NCBI GenBank assembly: GCA_025361705.1 | Contig: JANYJW010000031.1 | Location: 1 to 42,675 of the forward strand | Length of the DNA stretch: 42,675 nucleotides | Origin: Gemmatimonas sp. | GTDB lineage: Bacteria > Gemmatimonadota > Gemmatimonadetes > Gemmatimonadales > Gemmatimonadaceae | Direction: 5' to 3' | Shown: positions 26,971-35,642 of the stretch, one piece after another | Layout of the letters: each line of letters begins with the position of its first letter | Numbering within the stretch: position 1 is the stretch's first letter | Translations under genes and position numbers: made by a program | The notes under the pieces: generated by a model | What the model saw: only the letters and a program-made list of their open reading frames with translations | Database searches by the model: none | What the model was told of the DNA's origin: nothing

Positions 26971-28419
26971 GTGAAGGCGCTGGGTCAGCACGTCATTGCG
27001 TCCATCGGCTGGGACCGCGACCGCGAGTGGACGGGCACGCGCGAGGCCATTGACCGTGCGCTCGAAGCCGGCGTCGGCGGCTTTCTCATTCGCGGCGGGC
27101 CACGCTACGAAGTGGCGCAGTTGGCGCGCGCATTGCATGCGCACTCGAGTGTGCCGCTGCTCGTGGCCGCCGACCTCGAACGCGGGGCGGGCGAGCGCTT
27201 TCACGGCGCCGTGGCGTTTCCGCCCGCCGGCGCCCTCGCATCGTTGGATGACGCCGACGCCGTGCACCGCGCGGCGCGCATCACAGCGCGCGACGCCCGT
27301 GCACTTGGCATCAACTGGGCGCTCGGGCCGGTCTGCGACCTCGACCTCGACAATGGCAACCCGATTGTTGGCACGCGCGGTTTCGGTGGCGACGCGCAGC
27401 GTGTTGCGACGCTGGCCGCCGAGTGGATTGACGCGTGCCAGTCGGAAAGTGTGTTGGCGTGCGCCAAGCATTTTCCCGGACACGGGCGCACGCACCTCGA
27501 CTCGCACCTCGCGCTGCCCGTGCAGGAGGAGAGCCTCACGGAGCTGCTCGCCAGCGACCTGCTGCCGTTTCGCGCGGCGGTGGACAGTGGCGTGGCCAGC
27601 GTGATGACCGCGCACGTCGCGTTCCAGGCGCTCGATCGCGAGTCGCTGCCGGCGACCCTATCGGCGCCGACGCTCACGCTGCTGCGCGGCGACCTCGGCT
27701 TTCAGGGCCTCATCGTCACCGACGCGCTCGACATGGGCGGCGTGTTGAACGGGCGCGACGAGGGCGAGGCCGCGGTGCGGGCGCTCGCCGCGGGCTGCGA
27801 TCTGCTGCTCGCGCCCAGCGATCCCGCAGGCGTGGTGCAGGCGCTTGCGGCCGCCCGTGACGCCGGGCGGCTCGACGCCGAACGACTCGTCGCGTCCCGG
27901 CAGCGGCGCGACTGGTGGGCCACGTGGGGGCGCTGGCTCCCCGACGGACGTGGCCCGACTCTCGATGACCGCACGTGGGCCAAGCAGGTGAGCGACAAGG
28001 TGCTGCGCGTGCTGCGCGGCCGCGTGCCGTGGGTGCCGCCCGCCTGCGAGGTGGTGGTGGTGGACGAAGATCCCGCAAGCACCGCACCGTCACGCTGGGC
28101 GTTCGTGCAGGCGCTGCAGGCGCTGGGCCGCACGGTGAACGTCGTGCCGGGCGCGACCGCCGCAGGTGAAGGCGTGCTGGTGATCGCGGTGTTTGCCGAC
28201 GTGATGGCCGGCAAGGGACATGTGAGTCTCACGCCACAGTCGAGGCTCACGGTGCGGCTCGCGGTGCAGGCCGCGCGCACACTCAAGCGGGATTCGCTTG
28301 TCGTGCTCTTTGGCCACCCGCGCGTCGCCGACGAACTGCCAGATGCGCAGCACGTGCTGTGCGCGTGGTGCGGCGACAAGGGGATGCAGGAAGCTGCGGC
28401 TAGAGCGCTGTGCTCTTAG
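26971..28419 (+). CDS. nagZ: Beta-N-acetylglucosaminidase NagZ (GH3) with C-terminal domain
   Basis: Glycoside hydrolase family 3 enzyme that removes GlcNAc from GlcNAc-anhydroMurNAc. 482 residues without a signal peptide, so cytoplasmic like the next two pathway steps. The NagZ signature KHFPGHGRTHLDSH lies at 166-179, including the Asp177/His179 dyad used as acid/base. The nucleophile is Asp251 in VTDALDMGG. Beyond the catalytic domain (~345) is a ~130-residue C-terminal domain absent from the E. coli enzyme but resembling GH3 two-domain members. Start: GTG at 26971; codons further upstream lie inside anmK. It is the last gene of the murein-recycling operon. Confidence 0.93.
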   Translation: MKALGQHVIASIGWDRDREWTGTREAIDRALEAGVGGFLIRGGPRYEVAQLARALHAHSSVPLLVAADLERGAGERFHGAVAFPPAGALASLDDADAVHRAARITARDARALGINWALGPVCDLDLDNGNPIVGTRGFGGDAQRVATLAAEWIDACQSESVLACAKHFPGHGRTHLDSHLALPVQEESLTELLASDLLPFRAAVDSGVASVMTAHVAFQALDRESLPATLSAPTLTLLRGDLGFQGLIVTDALDMGGVLNGRDEGEAAVRALAAGCDLLLAPSDPAGVVQALAAARDAGRLDAERLVASRQRRDWWATWGRWLPDGRGPTLDDRTWAKQVSDKVLRVLRGRVPWVPPACEVVVVDEDPASTAPSRWAFVQALQALGRTVNVVPGATAAGEGVLVIAVFADVMAGKGHVSLTPQSRLTVRLAVQAARTLKRDSLVVLFGHPRVADELPDAQHVLCAWCGDKGMQEAAARALCS

Positions 28420-28424
28420 GTGAT

Positions 28425-28450
28425 ACTGCAAATGCCATTGTTGTTGCAGT
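28425..28450. terminator. Inverted repeat between convergent nagZ and protease genes
   Basis: ACTGCAA (28425-28431) pairs with TTGCAGT (28444-28450) around a 12-nt loop in the 30-bp convergent spacer. The stem is short and lacks a long T-run, so a bidirectional terminator role is plausible but weak. Confidence 0.45.
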
Positions 28451-29901
28451 TACGGTTTCACGGCGCCAGCAGCTTCCCCCGGAAGCTGCGCGATCAACCG
28501 ATCTGAGGGCACGCTGTACACGATGCGCCCCGCCGCTTCGGTCGGCCCGCCGTACACCACGCCCACCACGCGACCGCGCTGGTCAAACACCGGGCTGCCG
28601 CTCGAACCGTGGGCCACGTACGCGTCCACCTGCAGGATGTCCGCCAGTGACTTGCTGACGACGCCCACGGTGAGTGTGGCGACCGCGGTGAGCGTGTCGA
28701 TGGAGCCGCCCATGCCGGCCGTCTCGTTGCCCAGCGGGTAGCCGACAATGGCAATCGGCGTGCCCGGGCGTACGCCGCCGCTCGGACTGATGCCCACAAC
28801 CACTGGGAACGTGCCGCCGGCGTCGACCTTGAGGAACGCCAGGTCCTCGGTGGTCGACACCTTCAGCACATGCGCCGGGAGCCACCGCCTGGTGCCGTGG
28901 AACTGGACGGCGATGCGCGAAGGCGGTGTGCCATCGCCACCCTGCACGACGTGCCGGTTGGTCACGATGATCCCGTCGCGCGTCACGCCAAACCCCGACC
29001 CGCCCTCGATGAGATCGCCGCGCTGCACGACGACGAACGCCACCGCGTTGGTGTTCTGCTCGGCGATGCGCGCGTAGTCCACCTTGGACACGGCGCCCGC
29101 AGCCGACTGTTGCCGGTTGAGCTCCGCTATGCGGCGCGTCACGTCCTCGGTGTTTCCGCCCGCGCGCAGCAGGGCGAGCAGCGAGTCGCGCTCGTGCCGG
29201 ATGCGCCCCACCTCGTCGGTGAGGCCGCGCGCGTTGGCGCTGCCGCGCAGCTGCGCAATGGCCACGTTCTGCTGCTGCAGCTCTCCGAGCAGCTGCTCAA
29301 TGGTGGCCCGGTCGGCCGCCGCGTTGCGGCGACTCATCCACGCCAGGCCAAGCACCACCACGATGATGGCCGTGCCAAAGATGTACAGCATGCGGCGCAG
29401 CTGGCCCGTCTGCAGCTCCACGGCCTCGGCGATGCGTGCGGTGGTGTCGCGGCGCGGCGTCGCCGCGTGCGGATGCGTGGACGGAATGGCGGCGCTGGCC
29501 GAGGCAGCAGGGGGTGCAGCCGGCGCGGACGCCGGCACAGCAATCGGTGCCGGCGACGCCACCGCCGTCGGCGCAGGTGTGGCGTCCTCAGCGAGCACAT
29601 GGAACGCGACCGACGCACCCGCCACGCCGCCCATCGTGATGACATCGCCCTCAAACAGCGCGCGCTCGGCAATGAGCGGTTGGCCGTTCACCTTGGTGCC
29701 GTTGCTGCTGCCGACGTCGCGAATGGTCGCCGTGCCGTCGACGACGCGGATTTCCGCGTGGCGTCCCGACACGTCGAGGTCGTGCTGGGCGTCGAGGCGC
29801 AGGTCGCTCATCGGGTGGCGCCCGATGGCAATCACCGATTTGTCGAACGTCTCGCGTGCGCCCGCGCGCGCGCCGCTGGTGATGCGGAGCTCGATGCGCA
29901 T
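28450..29901 (-). CDS. FHA-domain, membrane-anchored trypsin-like serine protease
   Basis: A 483-residue fusion. Residues 1-105 are a phospho-Thr-binding FHA domain (IGRHP, SGRHAEI, DVGSSNGTKVNG). An Ala/Pro linker (106-150) leads to one membrane helix (172-188), then a coiled-coil stretch (195-265). The C-terminal trypsin/HtrA-like protease (280-475) has His317 in TNRHVV, Asp353 in TEDLAFL and Ser434 in HGSSGSP. Positive charges sit on both sides of the helix, but the FHA domain is N-terminal without a signal peptide. The natural reading is therefore cytoplasmic FHA, periplasmic protease. There is no PDZ domain. It is the last gene of the FHA/kinase/phosphatase operon, seven bases after the phosphatase stop. 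Confidence 0.9.
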   Translation of the reverse strand: MRIELRITSGARAGARETFDKSVIAIGRHPMSDLRLDAQHDLDVSGRHAEIRVVDGTATIRDVGSSNGTKVNGQPLIAERALFEGDVITMGGVAGASVAFHVLAEDATPAPTAVASPAPIAVPASAPAAPPAASASAAIPSTHPHAATPRRDTTARIAEAVELQTGQLRRMLYIFGTAIIVVVLGLAWMSRRNAAADRATIEQLLGELQQQNVAIAQLRGSANARGLTDEVGRIRHERDSLLALLRAGGNTEDVTRRIAELNRQQSAAGAVSKVDYARIAEQNTNAVAFVVVQRGDLIEGGSGFGVTRDGIIVTNRHVVQGGDGTPPSRIAVQFHGTRRWLPAHVLKVSTTEDLAFLKVDAGGTFPVVVGISPSGGVRPGTPIAIVGYPLGNETAGMGGSIDTLTAVATLTVGVVSKSLADILQVDAYVAHGSSGSPVFDQRGRVVGVVYGGPTEAAGRIVYSVPSDRLIAQLPGEAAGAVKP

Positions 29902-29908
29902 CAGGTGA

Positions 29909-31066
29909 TCAGCGCTTGAGCAGGTAGACCCACGCGAGCCAGGCGCCCACGGCCACCGTCAGGCCGCCAAAGATCATCCGCAACTCGGCCACCGTGAGAC
30001 GCGAGCGGTCTGTCACCGCCGGCAATGGTGCGATGGGCGTCGTCGGCCGCAGGGTCGCCTCCGGCGCCGCCCCGGCGGAAAGAATCTCCGTTTCGGCCGT
30101 GGTCGCCATCGCGAGCGCCGCGTCGGCTTCGCTCATCGCGTCGCGCACCGAGGACGCTTCCACGGGCATCGTGGCGCGCTGTTCAGCGGGCGACACGTAC
30201 GGCAGGTGGCCCACGACATCGCCGTCGGCGGGCGGCAGCAGACTGTCGCCCTCGAAGCGCACGGCGATCACCGTGATGTTGTCGAAGCCGCCGTTTTCGT
30301 TGGCGAGGTCAATGAGCGACTTGCACGTGCTCATCAGCTCGCCCGATTCGCCGACGATGCGCGCAATGTCCGGCGTGCGCATCTGCCCGCTCATGCCGTC
30401 GCTGCACAAGATCAGCGTGTCGCCGCGCCGCACCTGCTGCGTGGTGACGTCCACCTTCACCACCGGCTCCGGCCCCAGCGCCTGCAGGATGATATTGCGG
30501 CGCTCGCTGACCTCGGCTTCTTCGGGCGTCAGTTCGCCCGCGTCGATGAGGCGCTGCACCAGCGACTGGTCCTTGGTGACCTGCGTGGCGACGCCGGTGC
30601 GCACCAGATAGCCGCGGCTGTCGCCCACCTGGCAGAGAAAGAGCGTGTCGCCAAGGATGCCCGCGATGGTGGTGGTGGTGCCCATCCCGCGGTTCTCGGG
30701 ATGCTCCAGCGCGTAGTGATGGATGCGGGCATTGGCCGCTTCCACGGCCTTGCGCAGGGCCGCGGCAAACGTGTCGGCGTCGGTGGCCTCGGAGCGGCGC
30801 CACCACATGTCGAGCTCTTCGAGCACCACCTGCGTCGCCATCTCGCTGGCAATCTCGCCGGCAGCCGCACCGCCCATGCCGTCGGCCACCATGAACAGCG
30901 AGCCGCGCTCACCCGGGCGATGCTCGCGCACCTCGGGCTGCAGCGTGGCGTTCATCGTCGTCAGGTCGGCGACAACGAAGCAATCCTCGTTGTGCTCGCG
31001 CGTGCGCCCGACGTCGGTGCGCCCGAAGACGTGGACGATGATGTCGCGGGGGGAAGTGTCAGTCAC
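29909..31066 (-). CDS. PP2C-family Ser/Thr protein phosphatase, C-terminal membrane anchor
   Basis: A 385-residue metal-dependent phosphatase expected to reverse the neighbouring kinase. PP2C motifs are in order: TDVGRTREHNEDCF (17-30), VADGMGG (about 60-66), GDSRGYLVR (about 147-155), CSDGMSG (about 221-227) and FDNITVIAV (about 261-269). All metal-binding aspartates are visible. After the catalytic domain comes an ~80-residue acidic/Ala linker and one C-terminal membrane helix (about 362-382), which tethers it to the inner membrane with the enzyme inside the cell. Start: GTG at 31066, overlapping the kinase stop codon by GTGA, which suggests coupled translation. Confidence 0.95.
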   Translation of the reverse strand: MTDTSPRDIIVHVFGRTDVGRTREHNEDCFVVADLTTMNATLQPEVREHRPGERGSLFMVADGMGGAAAGEIASEMATQVVLEELDMWWRRSEATDADTFAAALRKAVEAANARIHHYALEHPENRGMGTTTTIAGILGDTLFLCQVGDSRGYLVRTGVATQVTKDQSLVQRLIDAGELTPEEAEVSERRNIILQALGPEPVVKVDVTTQQVRRGDTLILCSDGMSGQMRTPDIARIVGESGELMSTCKSLIDLANENGGFDNITVIAVRFEGDSLLPPADGDVVGHLPYVSPAEQRATMPVEASSVRDAMSEADAALAMATTAETEILSAGAAPEATLRPTTPIAPLPAVTDRSRLTVAELRMIFGGLTVAVGAWLAWVYLLKR

Positions 31067-32757
31067 TGGGAGCAGTTGGCGCTGAGGATGCCCTTCAGCA
31101 TGGTCTGTGCTTTCTTCTCGGACAATCCTTCAGCGCGTCGCAGGATCGCGCAATACTCCTTCGAGTTCTCCTCGTCCTGCGCATACACCGAGACGCCGAT
31201 CACGAAATACGCCTGCTTCTGCGCATCGCCCACGAGGCCCGGCGCGACGCCCTGAAGCTCGCCGAGCGCGGCGCGGGCTTCCCCTGCGGTCATCTGTCCC
31301 GACGCCGCAATCTGAATCCACTTGGACGCAGGATTTGCATTGGTCACCGCCGGCGCTCCCGCCTTCGGGGCCGGTACTTCAGGCATACGAGTGCCCGCAC
31401 CCGCGGGATTCACCGACGTCTTCAAGAGTTCCGTCTTGCCCGCGCCACCGGGCGCCGCGTTGGGTGCGGTCGTCGTTGGCGTAGCGGCCTGTTGCGCCGC
31501 CGCACCCTGCGGAACCGCGGCCGCGCCGTCCGCCGCCGGCGCGATCGGCGGACTGGAAGGTCTCAGCATGACGTAGCCGCCCCCCGCCAGCACCGTGATG
31601 CCGATCACGGCGGCCGCGATCATCCCCATGTTCGACTTCTTCGCCGCCACCGGCGCCGAGCCCGCAGTCACGGGCGCAGCCGGCGCGGCTACCGTCTTGC
31701 CGCCCTCGCTCGGCGTCGCCACGCGCGTCTTGGGCACGTTGGCCGCCGTCGACGCGGGCGCGCTCAGCACCTGCGTGCCGGCGGCGGCCGCCTGCGACGA
31801 CGGCATGCTCTCGCACGCCGCCCACAGCTCGCGCCCAAACTGCGCTGCGCTCTGATACCGCTCGGCGGCGTCGCGTTCCAACGCCTTGCTCATCACGCGC
31901 TGCACTTCGTCGGTCCACGCCACGTCGGGCTTCATCTCGGCCAAGGTCTTGGGCAGCTCGATGAGGCGCGCAATCATCGCCTCCTGCGCCGTTTCCGCAG
32001 GGAAGGGCAGCTTGCCGGTGAGGCAGTTGAACGCCACGAGGCCCAGCGAGTAGATGTCGCTGCGTCCGTCGAGCTTGTCGCCCGACAATTGTTCGGGGCT
32101 CATGTACTCCGGCGTGCCCACCACCATGCCCGTCTTGGTCACCTTCTGCGCATCGCTGCTGTGCGCCTTGGCGATGCCGAAGTCCACCACCTTGGCCAGG
32201 TCCGACCCATCACGATTCTTGGCAATCATGATGTTGTCGGGCTTCAGGTCGCGATGCACGATGCCCGCGTCGTGGGCCACCTGCAGCGCGTCGGCGCTCT
32301 GATGGATGATGGCGGCGCCGCGCGCTGCGGGGAGCGCACCGCACGATTCCACCAGCGCCGTCAGCGACTGCCCCTCGATGAACTCCATCGCGAGGTAGAT
32401 GAGCCCGTCGGGTGTTTCGCCAAAATCGTAGATGGCGCAGATGTTCGGGTGGTTGAGCCGGCTGGCATTGGATGCCTCGCGATTGAACCGCGCAATGGCG
32501 TCCGCATCCTGGTTCATGCCGGGGTTCATCACCTTCAACGCGCTCTTGCGTCCCATCTTCACGTGCTCGGCCAGGTACACTTGCCCCATGCCGCCTTCGC
32601 CGAGCTTCTTGAGGATGTGGTAGCGATCGGCCACCACGGTGCCCATCAGGTCGGCACTGGCGCTCGCGCTGCGCAGGGCCGTGCCGTCACGCGGGCAGAA
32701 GCGTTCGCTGAGCGGATACTCCGTGCCGCACGTGGGGCAGATCTTCTGGTCGCTCAC
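31063..32757 (-). CDS. Transmembrane Ser/Thr protein kinase with zinc-ribbon N-terminus
   Basis: A 564-residue Hanks-type kinase. The N-terminal ribbon (CPTCG at 7-11, FCPRDG at 20-25) has only three Cys. The kinase domain spans about 46-315: GEGGMGQVYL loop (53-62), Lys75, HRDLKPDN with Asp170, DFG from Asp192, and SPEQ. A Pro/Ala linker, one membrane helix (about 377-397), another Ala/Pro/Thr linker and an ~85-residue external domain with two Cys follow. No PASTA repeats are present, so the signal sensed is unknown. Start: GTG at 32757 overlapping the FHA gene stop; longer frames run antisense-like through that gene. Its targets may include the two FHA proteins of the operon. Confidence 0.95.
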   Translation of the reverse strand: MSDQKICPTCGTEYPLSERFCPRDGTALRSASASADLMGTVVADRYHILKKLGEGGMGQVYLAEHVKMGRKSALKVMNPGMNQDADAIARFNREASNASRLNHPNICAIYDFGETPDGLIYLAMEFIEGQSLTALVESCGALPAARGAAIIHQSADALQVAHDAGIVHRDLKPDNIMIAKNRDGSDLAKVVDFGIAKAHSSDAQKVTKTGMVVGTPEYMSPEQLSGDKLDGRSDIYSLGLVAFNCLTGKLPFPAETAQEAMIARLIELPKTLAEMKPDVAWTDEVQRVMSKALERDAAERYQSAAQFGRELWAACESMPSSQAAAAGTQVLSAPASTAANVPKTRVATPSEGGKTVAAPAAPVTAGSAPVAAKKSNMGMIAAAVIGITVLAGGGYVMLRPSSPPIAPAADGAAAVPQGAAAQQAATPTTTAPNAAPGGAGKTELLKTSVNPAGAGTRMPEVPAPKAGAPAVTNANPASKWIQIAASGQMTAGEARAALGELQGVAPGLVGDAQKQAYFVIGVSVYAQDEENSKEYCAILRRAEGLSEKKAQTMLKGILSANCSQ

Positions 32758-33842
32758 AGGCTCTCCAGCCGCAGAATCTGGTCGCCCATCAGCACGCGCT
32801 GGCCCACCCGCACCGCGCGCTCGCCGCGCACCGACACGGCCACGCCGTTGCGGCTCCCGGCGTCGAGCACCACAAAGTCCATGTCCTCGCTGCGAATCTC
32901 GGCGTGGCTGCCGCTCATCGTCTGGTCGTACGGATACACCCAGTCGCCCTTGTCGCGGCCGAGGAACACATTGCGGCCGGGGCTCAGGTGCATCGCATCG
33001 CGCACCGAGCCGTCGGCGCGCAGCTGCTGCAGCACCGCAACATCGGCGTGCGGCAACAGCGAACCCAGGCGCCGCGTGGCGTCTGCCTCGGGCGGGTTGG
33101 GGCCGGGGTAGCCCAGGCGCTTGAAGCGCAGGATCTGCGACCCCACCAGGATGGCGTCGCCATCGGTGAGCTTTTGCGGCGCGTCGAGAAAGACCCACGT
33201 GCCGTTGCGCGAGCCGAGGTCGCGCACAAAGACCTGCCCTTCGCGCACCGCAAACTGCGCGTGCACCGGGCTCATGAAGACGTCGTCGGGAAAGCGGATC
33301 TCGCCGTCATTGCGGCCCACGATTCCTTCGCCACCGCCAATCGTAAATGTCTGCGTGGTCTGCCCCGTCTCGCCCAGCAGGGCCAGCTTGGGGCCATTCT
33401 GCGTTCCGCGCGCCGAAAACACCTGCGTGCCGCCGGCCGGCGCCGGAGGCTCGGCGCCATCGCGTTTGGCGCCGCACCGCGCGCAGAACTGGTCACCACC
33501 GCGCACCGGCTTGCCGCACGCGTCGCAGATGAGCATGGTCGGCGGTTCGGGCGGCACCTCGCTGTTCATCCGGCCGCCGCACTGCGGACAGAACGGCAGC
33601 CCCGTGTTCACCTGCGCGCCACAGAGGGGGCAGCCCTTGGCAGCCGGCATCACCTTGGCGGCCGATGAGACGCGCGTCTGCGGAATGCCCGATGCCGGCG
33701 ACGACATGCGCGCTCCGCCGGGGCTCAGGATCGACGCCACCTCGATGACGCGCGCGCCACTGCTGACGATCGGCTTTCCGCAGTCGATGCAGAAACGCGA
33801 CTCGCCTTCATTATCCCGACCGCAGAAGCCGCAACGGTTCAC
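32754..33842 (-). CDS. Protein with three zinc ribbons and two FHA domains
   Basis: A soluble 362-residue adaptor-like protein. Three double-CxxC ribbons are visible: CGFC...CIDC (first ~25 residues), CPLC...CPQC and CDAC...CARC (to ~130). Two FHA domains follow, at about 160-245 (IVGRNDGEI, RDLGSRNGTWV) and about 270-360 (LGRDKGDW, GSHAEI, DAGSRNGVAV). FHA domains bind phospho-Thr, so it probably reads the product of the kinase encoded next. Start: GTG at 33842 with GGGGAG four bases upstream is preferred; ATG at 33854 would add four residues but contains that ribosome binding site and has none itself. It heads the minus-strand operon. Confidence 0.9.
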   Translation of the reverse strand: MNRCGFCGRDNEGESRFCIDCGKPIVSSGARVIEVASILSPGGARMSSPASGIPQTRVSSAAKVMPAAKGCPLCGAQVNTGLPFCPQCGGRMNSEVPPEPPTMLICDACGKPVRGGDQFCARCGAKRDGAEPPAPAGGTQVFSARGTQNGPKLALLGETGQTTQTFTIGGGEGIVGRNDGEIRFPDDVFMSPVHAQFAVREGQVFVRDLGSRNGTWVFLDAPQKLTDGDAILVGSQILRFKRLGYPGPNPPEADATRRLGSLLPHADVAVLQQLRADGSVRDAMHLSPGRNVFLGRDKGDWVYPYDQTMSGSHAEIRSEDMDFVVLDAGSRNGVAVSVRGERAVRVGQRVLMGDQILRLESL

Positions 33843-33974
33843 GCCACTCCCCATGGGTTACGAGCCCGGTACAATACGCCCGCATATAATAGGTATTTGG
33901 GGGGGCCTGCGGCTAGGCAAGGCCCAAGGGGGCCGCCCCCCGCCCAAACGCCGGATTCGGGGTAATATTGGGCC
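33843..33974. promoter_or_regulatory. Divergent promoter region with G-rich inverted repeat
   Basis: This 132-bp spacer separates the FHA operon from the amidase gene. A perfect TATAAT stands on the + strand at 33885-33890, without a good -35 element 16-18 bp upstream. Downstream, TTTGGGGGGGCC (from 33896) is an imperfect inverse of the segment ending GCCCAAA near 33952, with a second GGCCTGC/GCAAGGCC-like core inside. The amidase ATG at 33975 has no strong ribosome binding site. Confidence 0.5.
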
Positions 33975-35642
33975 ATGACGCTGCCCCCGATCTCCGCCCG
34001 CGCGGTCGCCGCAGGGTGCCTGGCACTCGCCGCCTGCGTTGGCGCCCCTCCCGCGCCGGCCACCGCGCCCGCGCCCGAGCGCGCCCCAGTCGCCGCGCCG
34101 GTGCCCGCGGCGCCGACACCTCCGACGGTCGCGGCGCTGCGCGCACTGCCTGCAATGCCAAAGGCGGTCGGTGCGCTCGCGGTTGATCTTGTCTATCCGC
34201 CCGACGGTCACGTCATCGCGGTGCGCGAATCGACGTTTGTCTTTGGCAGCGTGGGCCACGGCGAGGCCACGCTCACCATCAATGGCGTGCGCGTGCCGGT
34301 GAACGCCAACGGCAGCTTCATGGCGTTTCTGCCCGTGCCGGCCGACACGGCGTACACGCTGCACGCCACGCTGCCGACCGGCGAAACGAGCTCGGCGGTG
34401 CGCCGTGTGCGTTTCCCCGTGCGCGACACGGCACCGCGTCCTGCAGCGCGCGCGGTGCTCGACACCGTGGGCTATCCGATGGTCGTCACGCTCGGCAACA
34501 CCAACACCGACGCCGTGGCCGACACGGACGCCGTGACCATCGTGCGCACCGGGCCGAGTGGCACGTACAAGTGGTTCCTGCTGCCCGGCACGCAGGTGCA
34601 GGCCACCGGGCGCCTGGGCGGCAGCACGCGCATTCGGCTCGACAGCCAGCTCGAGGCGTGGGTCGACGCGAGTGCCGTGACGCCCGAGCCGAAGGTCGAC
34701 CGTGCGACGGCCGATGCCGCGGCGCGGCCCGCCGGCCCCGACGATGCGGCGCGTACGCATCGCATCACGGCGGCGCGCGTGGCGAACGGCGTCGGCTATA
34801 CCGACCTCGTGCTGTCGATGGATGCGCGTGCGCCGTTCGCCGTGGACCAGTCGCCCGGCGGGATGTCGCTGACGGTCTACGGCACGCGCGCCAACCTCGA
34901 CATCATCCGCTACGACACCCAGGACCCCACGGTGCGCCTGGTGCGCTGGGAGCAGGTGAGCAATGACCGGGTGCGCCTTGCGGTCGACCTGCGCCACGCG
35001 TCGGTGGGCTACCTCGTGTTCTGGCGATCGGGCGCACTGGTGCTGCGCGTGCGCCACGTGCCGTCGATCGATGCCAACGCGCCGCTGCGAGGGCGCGTCA
35101 TCGCTGTCGACCCCGGGCATCCGCCGGCCGGCGCGATGGGTCCCACACGCCTGCGCGAGCCCGAGGCGACGCTCGCCATTGGCGAACGACTCAAGGAACT
35201 GCTCGAGGCGCGCGGCGCCACGGTGGTGATGCTGCGCACCTCGATGGACGCCGTGGCGTTGGGCGCGCGCCCCATCGCGGCGCGGCGCGCCAACGCCGAG
35301 GCGTTTGTGAGCATTCATCTGAATGCGTTTGCCGACGGCGCCAATCCGTACGCGGCCGCGCGCGGCTCGGGCACGTTCTTCTTTCATCCGCAGAGTGAGC
35401 CGCTGGCGCGCGCGGTGCAGCAGGGGCTGGTGCGGTACATGGGGCTGCGCGACGAGGGCATCTTCTTCAACAACCTCGCCGTCGCGCGCGCCACCTGGTT
35501 TCCCTCGGTGCTGTGCGAGGGCGCGTGGGTGGTGATGCCCGAGCAGGAAGCGGCGCTGCGCACGCGCGAGTTCCAGACGGCGTACGCGATGGGCATCGTG
35601 GACGGGCTGGAGGCGTACTTCAAGAGTCTGGTGGCGCCGTGA
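33975..35642 (+). CDS. N-acetylmuramoyl-L-alanine amidase (Amidase_3), lipoprotein
   Basis: Zinc amidase that cuts the MurNAc-L-Ala bond of peptidoglycan in the periplasm, 555 residues. The signal peptide ends with lipobox LAAC (Cys21). A Pro/Ala linker leads to two beta-rich domains (about 65-150 and 160-240, SH3-like) and an AMIN-like region (about 262-362). The catalytic domain starts at VIAVDPGHP with zinc ligands His382, Glu395 and His448 (SIHLNAF); the catalytic Glu is in LCEGAWV. All ligands are present, so it should be active. It is divergent from the FHA/kinase operon and overlaps the next gene by GTGA. Confidence 0.93.
   Translation: MTLPPISARAVAAGCLALAACVGAPPAPATAPAPERAPVAAPVPAAPTPPTVAALRALPAMPKAVGALAVDLVYPPDGHVIAVRESTFVFGSVGHGEATLTINGVRVPVNANGSFMAFLPVPADTAYTLHATLPTGETSSAVRRVRFPVRDTAPRPAARAVLDTVGYPMVVTLGNTNTDAVADTDAVTIVRTGPSGTYKWFLLPGTQVQATGRLGGSTRIRLDSQLEAWVDASAVTPEPKVDRATADAAARPAGPDDAARTHRITAARVANGVGYTDLVLSMDARAPFAVDQSPGGMSLTVYGTRANLDIIRYDTQDPTVRLVRWEQVSNDRVRLAVDLRHASVGYLVFWRSGALVLRVRHVPSIDANAPLRGRVIAVDPGHPPAGAMGPTRLREPEATLAIGERLKELLEARGATVVMLRTSMDAVALGARPIAARRANAEAFVSIHLNAFADGANPYAAARGSGTFFFHPQSEPLARAVQQGLVRYMGLRDEGIFFNNLAVARATWFPSVLCEGAWVVMPEQEAALRTREFQTAYAMGIVDGLEAYFKSLVAP

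Noticed and set aside
28450-33842. FHA/kinase/PP2C set as part of a type VI secretion system
   Set aside because: The trio recalls PpkA/PppA/Fha, but no Tss structural gene (TssB/C, ClpV, VgrG, Hcp, TssM) is in the window, and the fourth gene is a protease.
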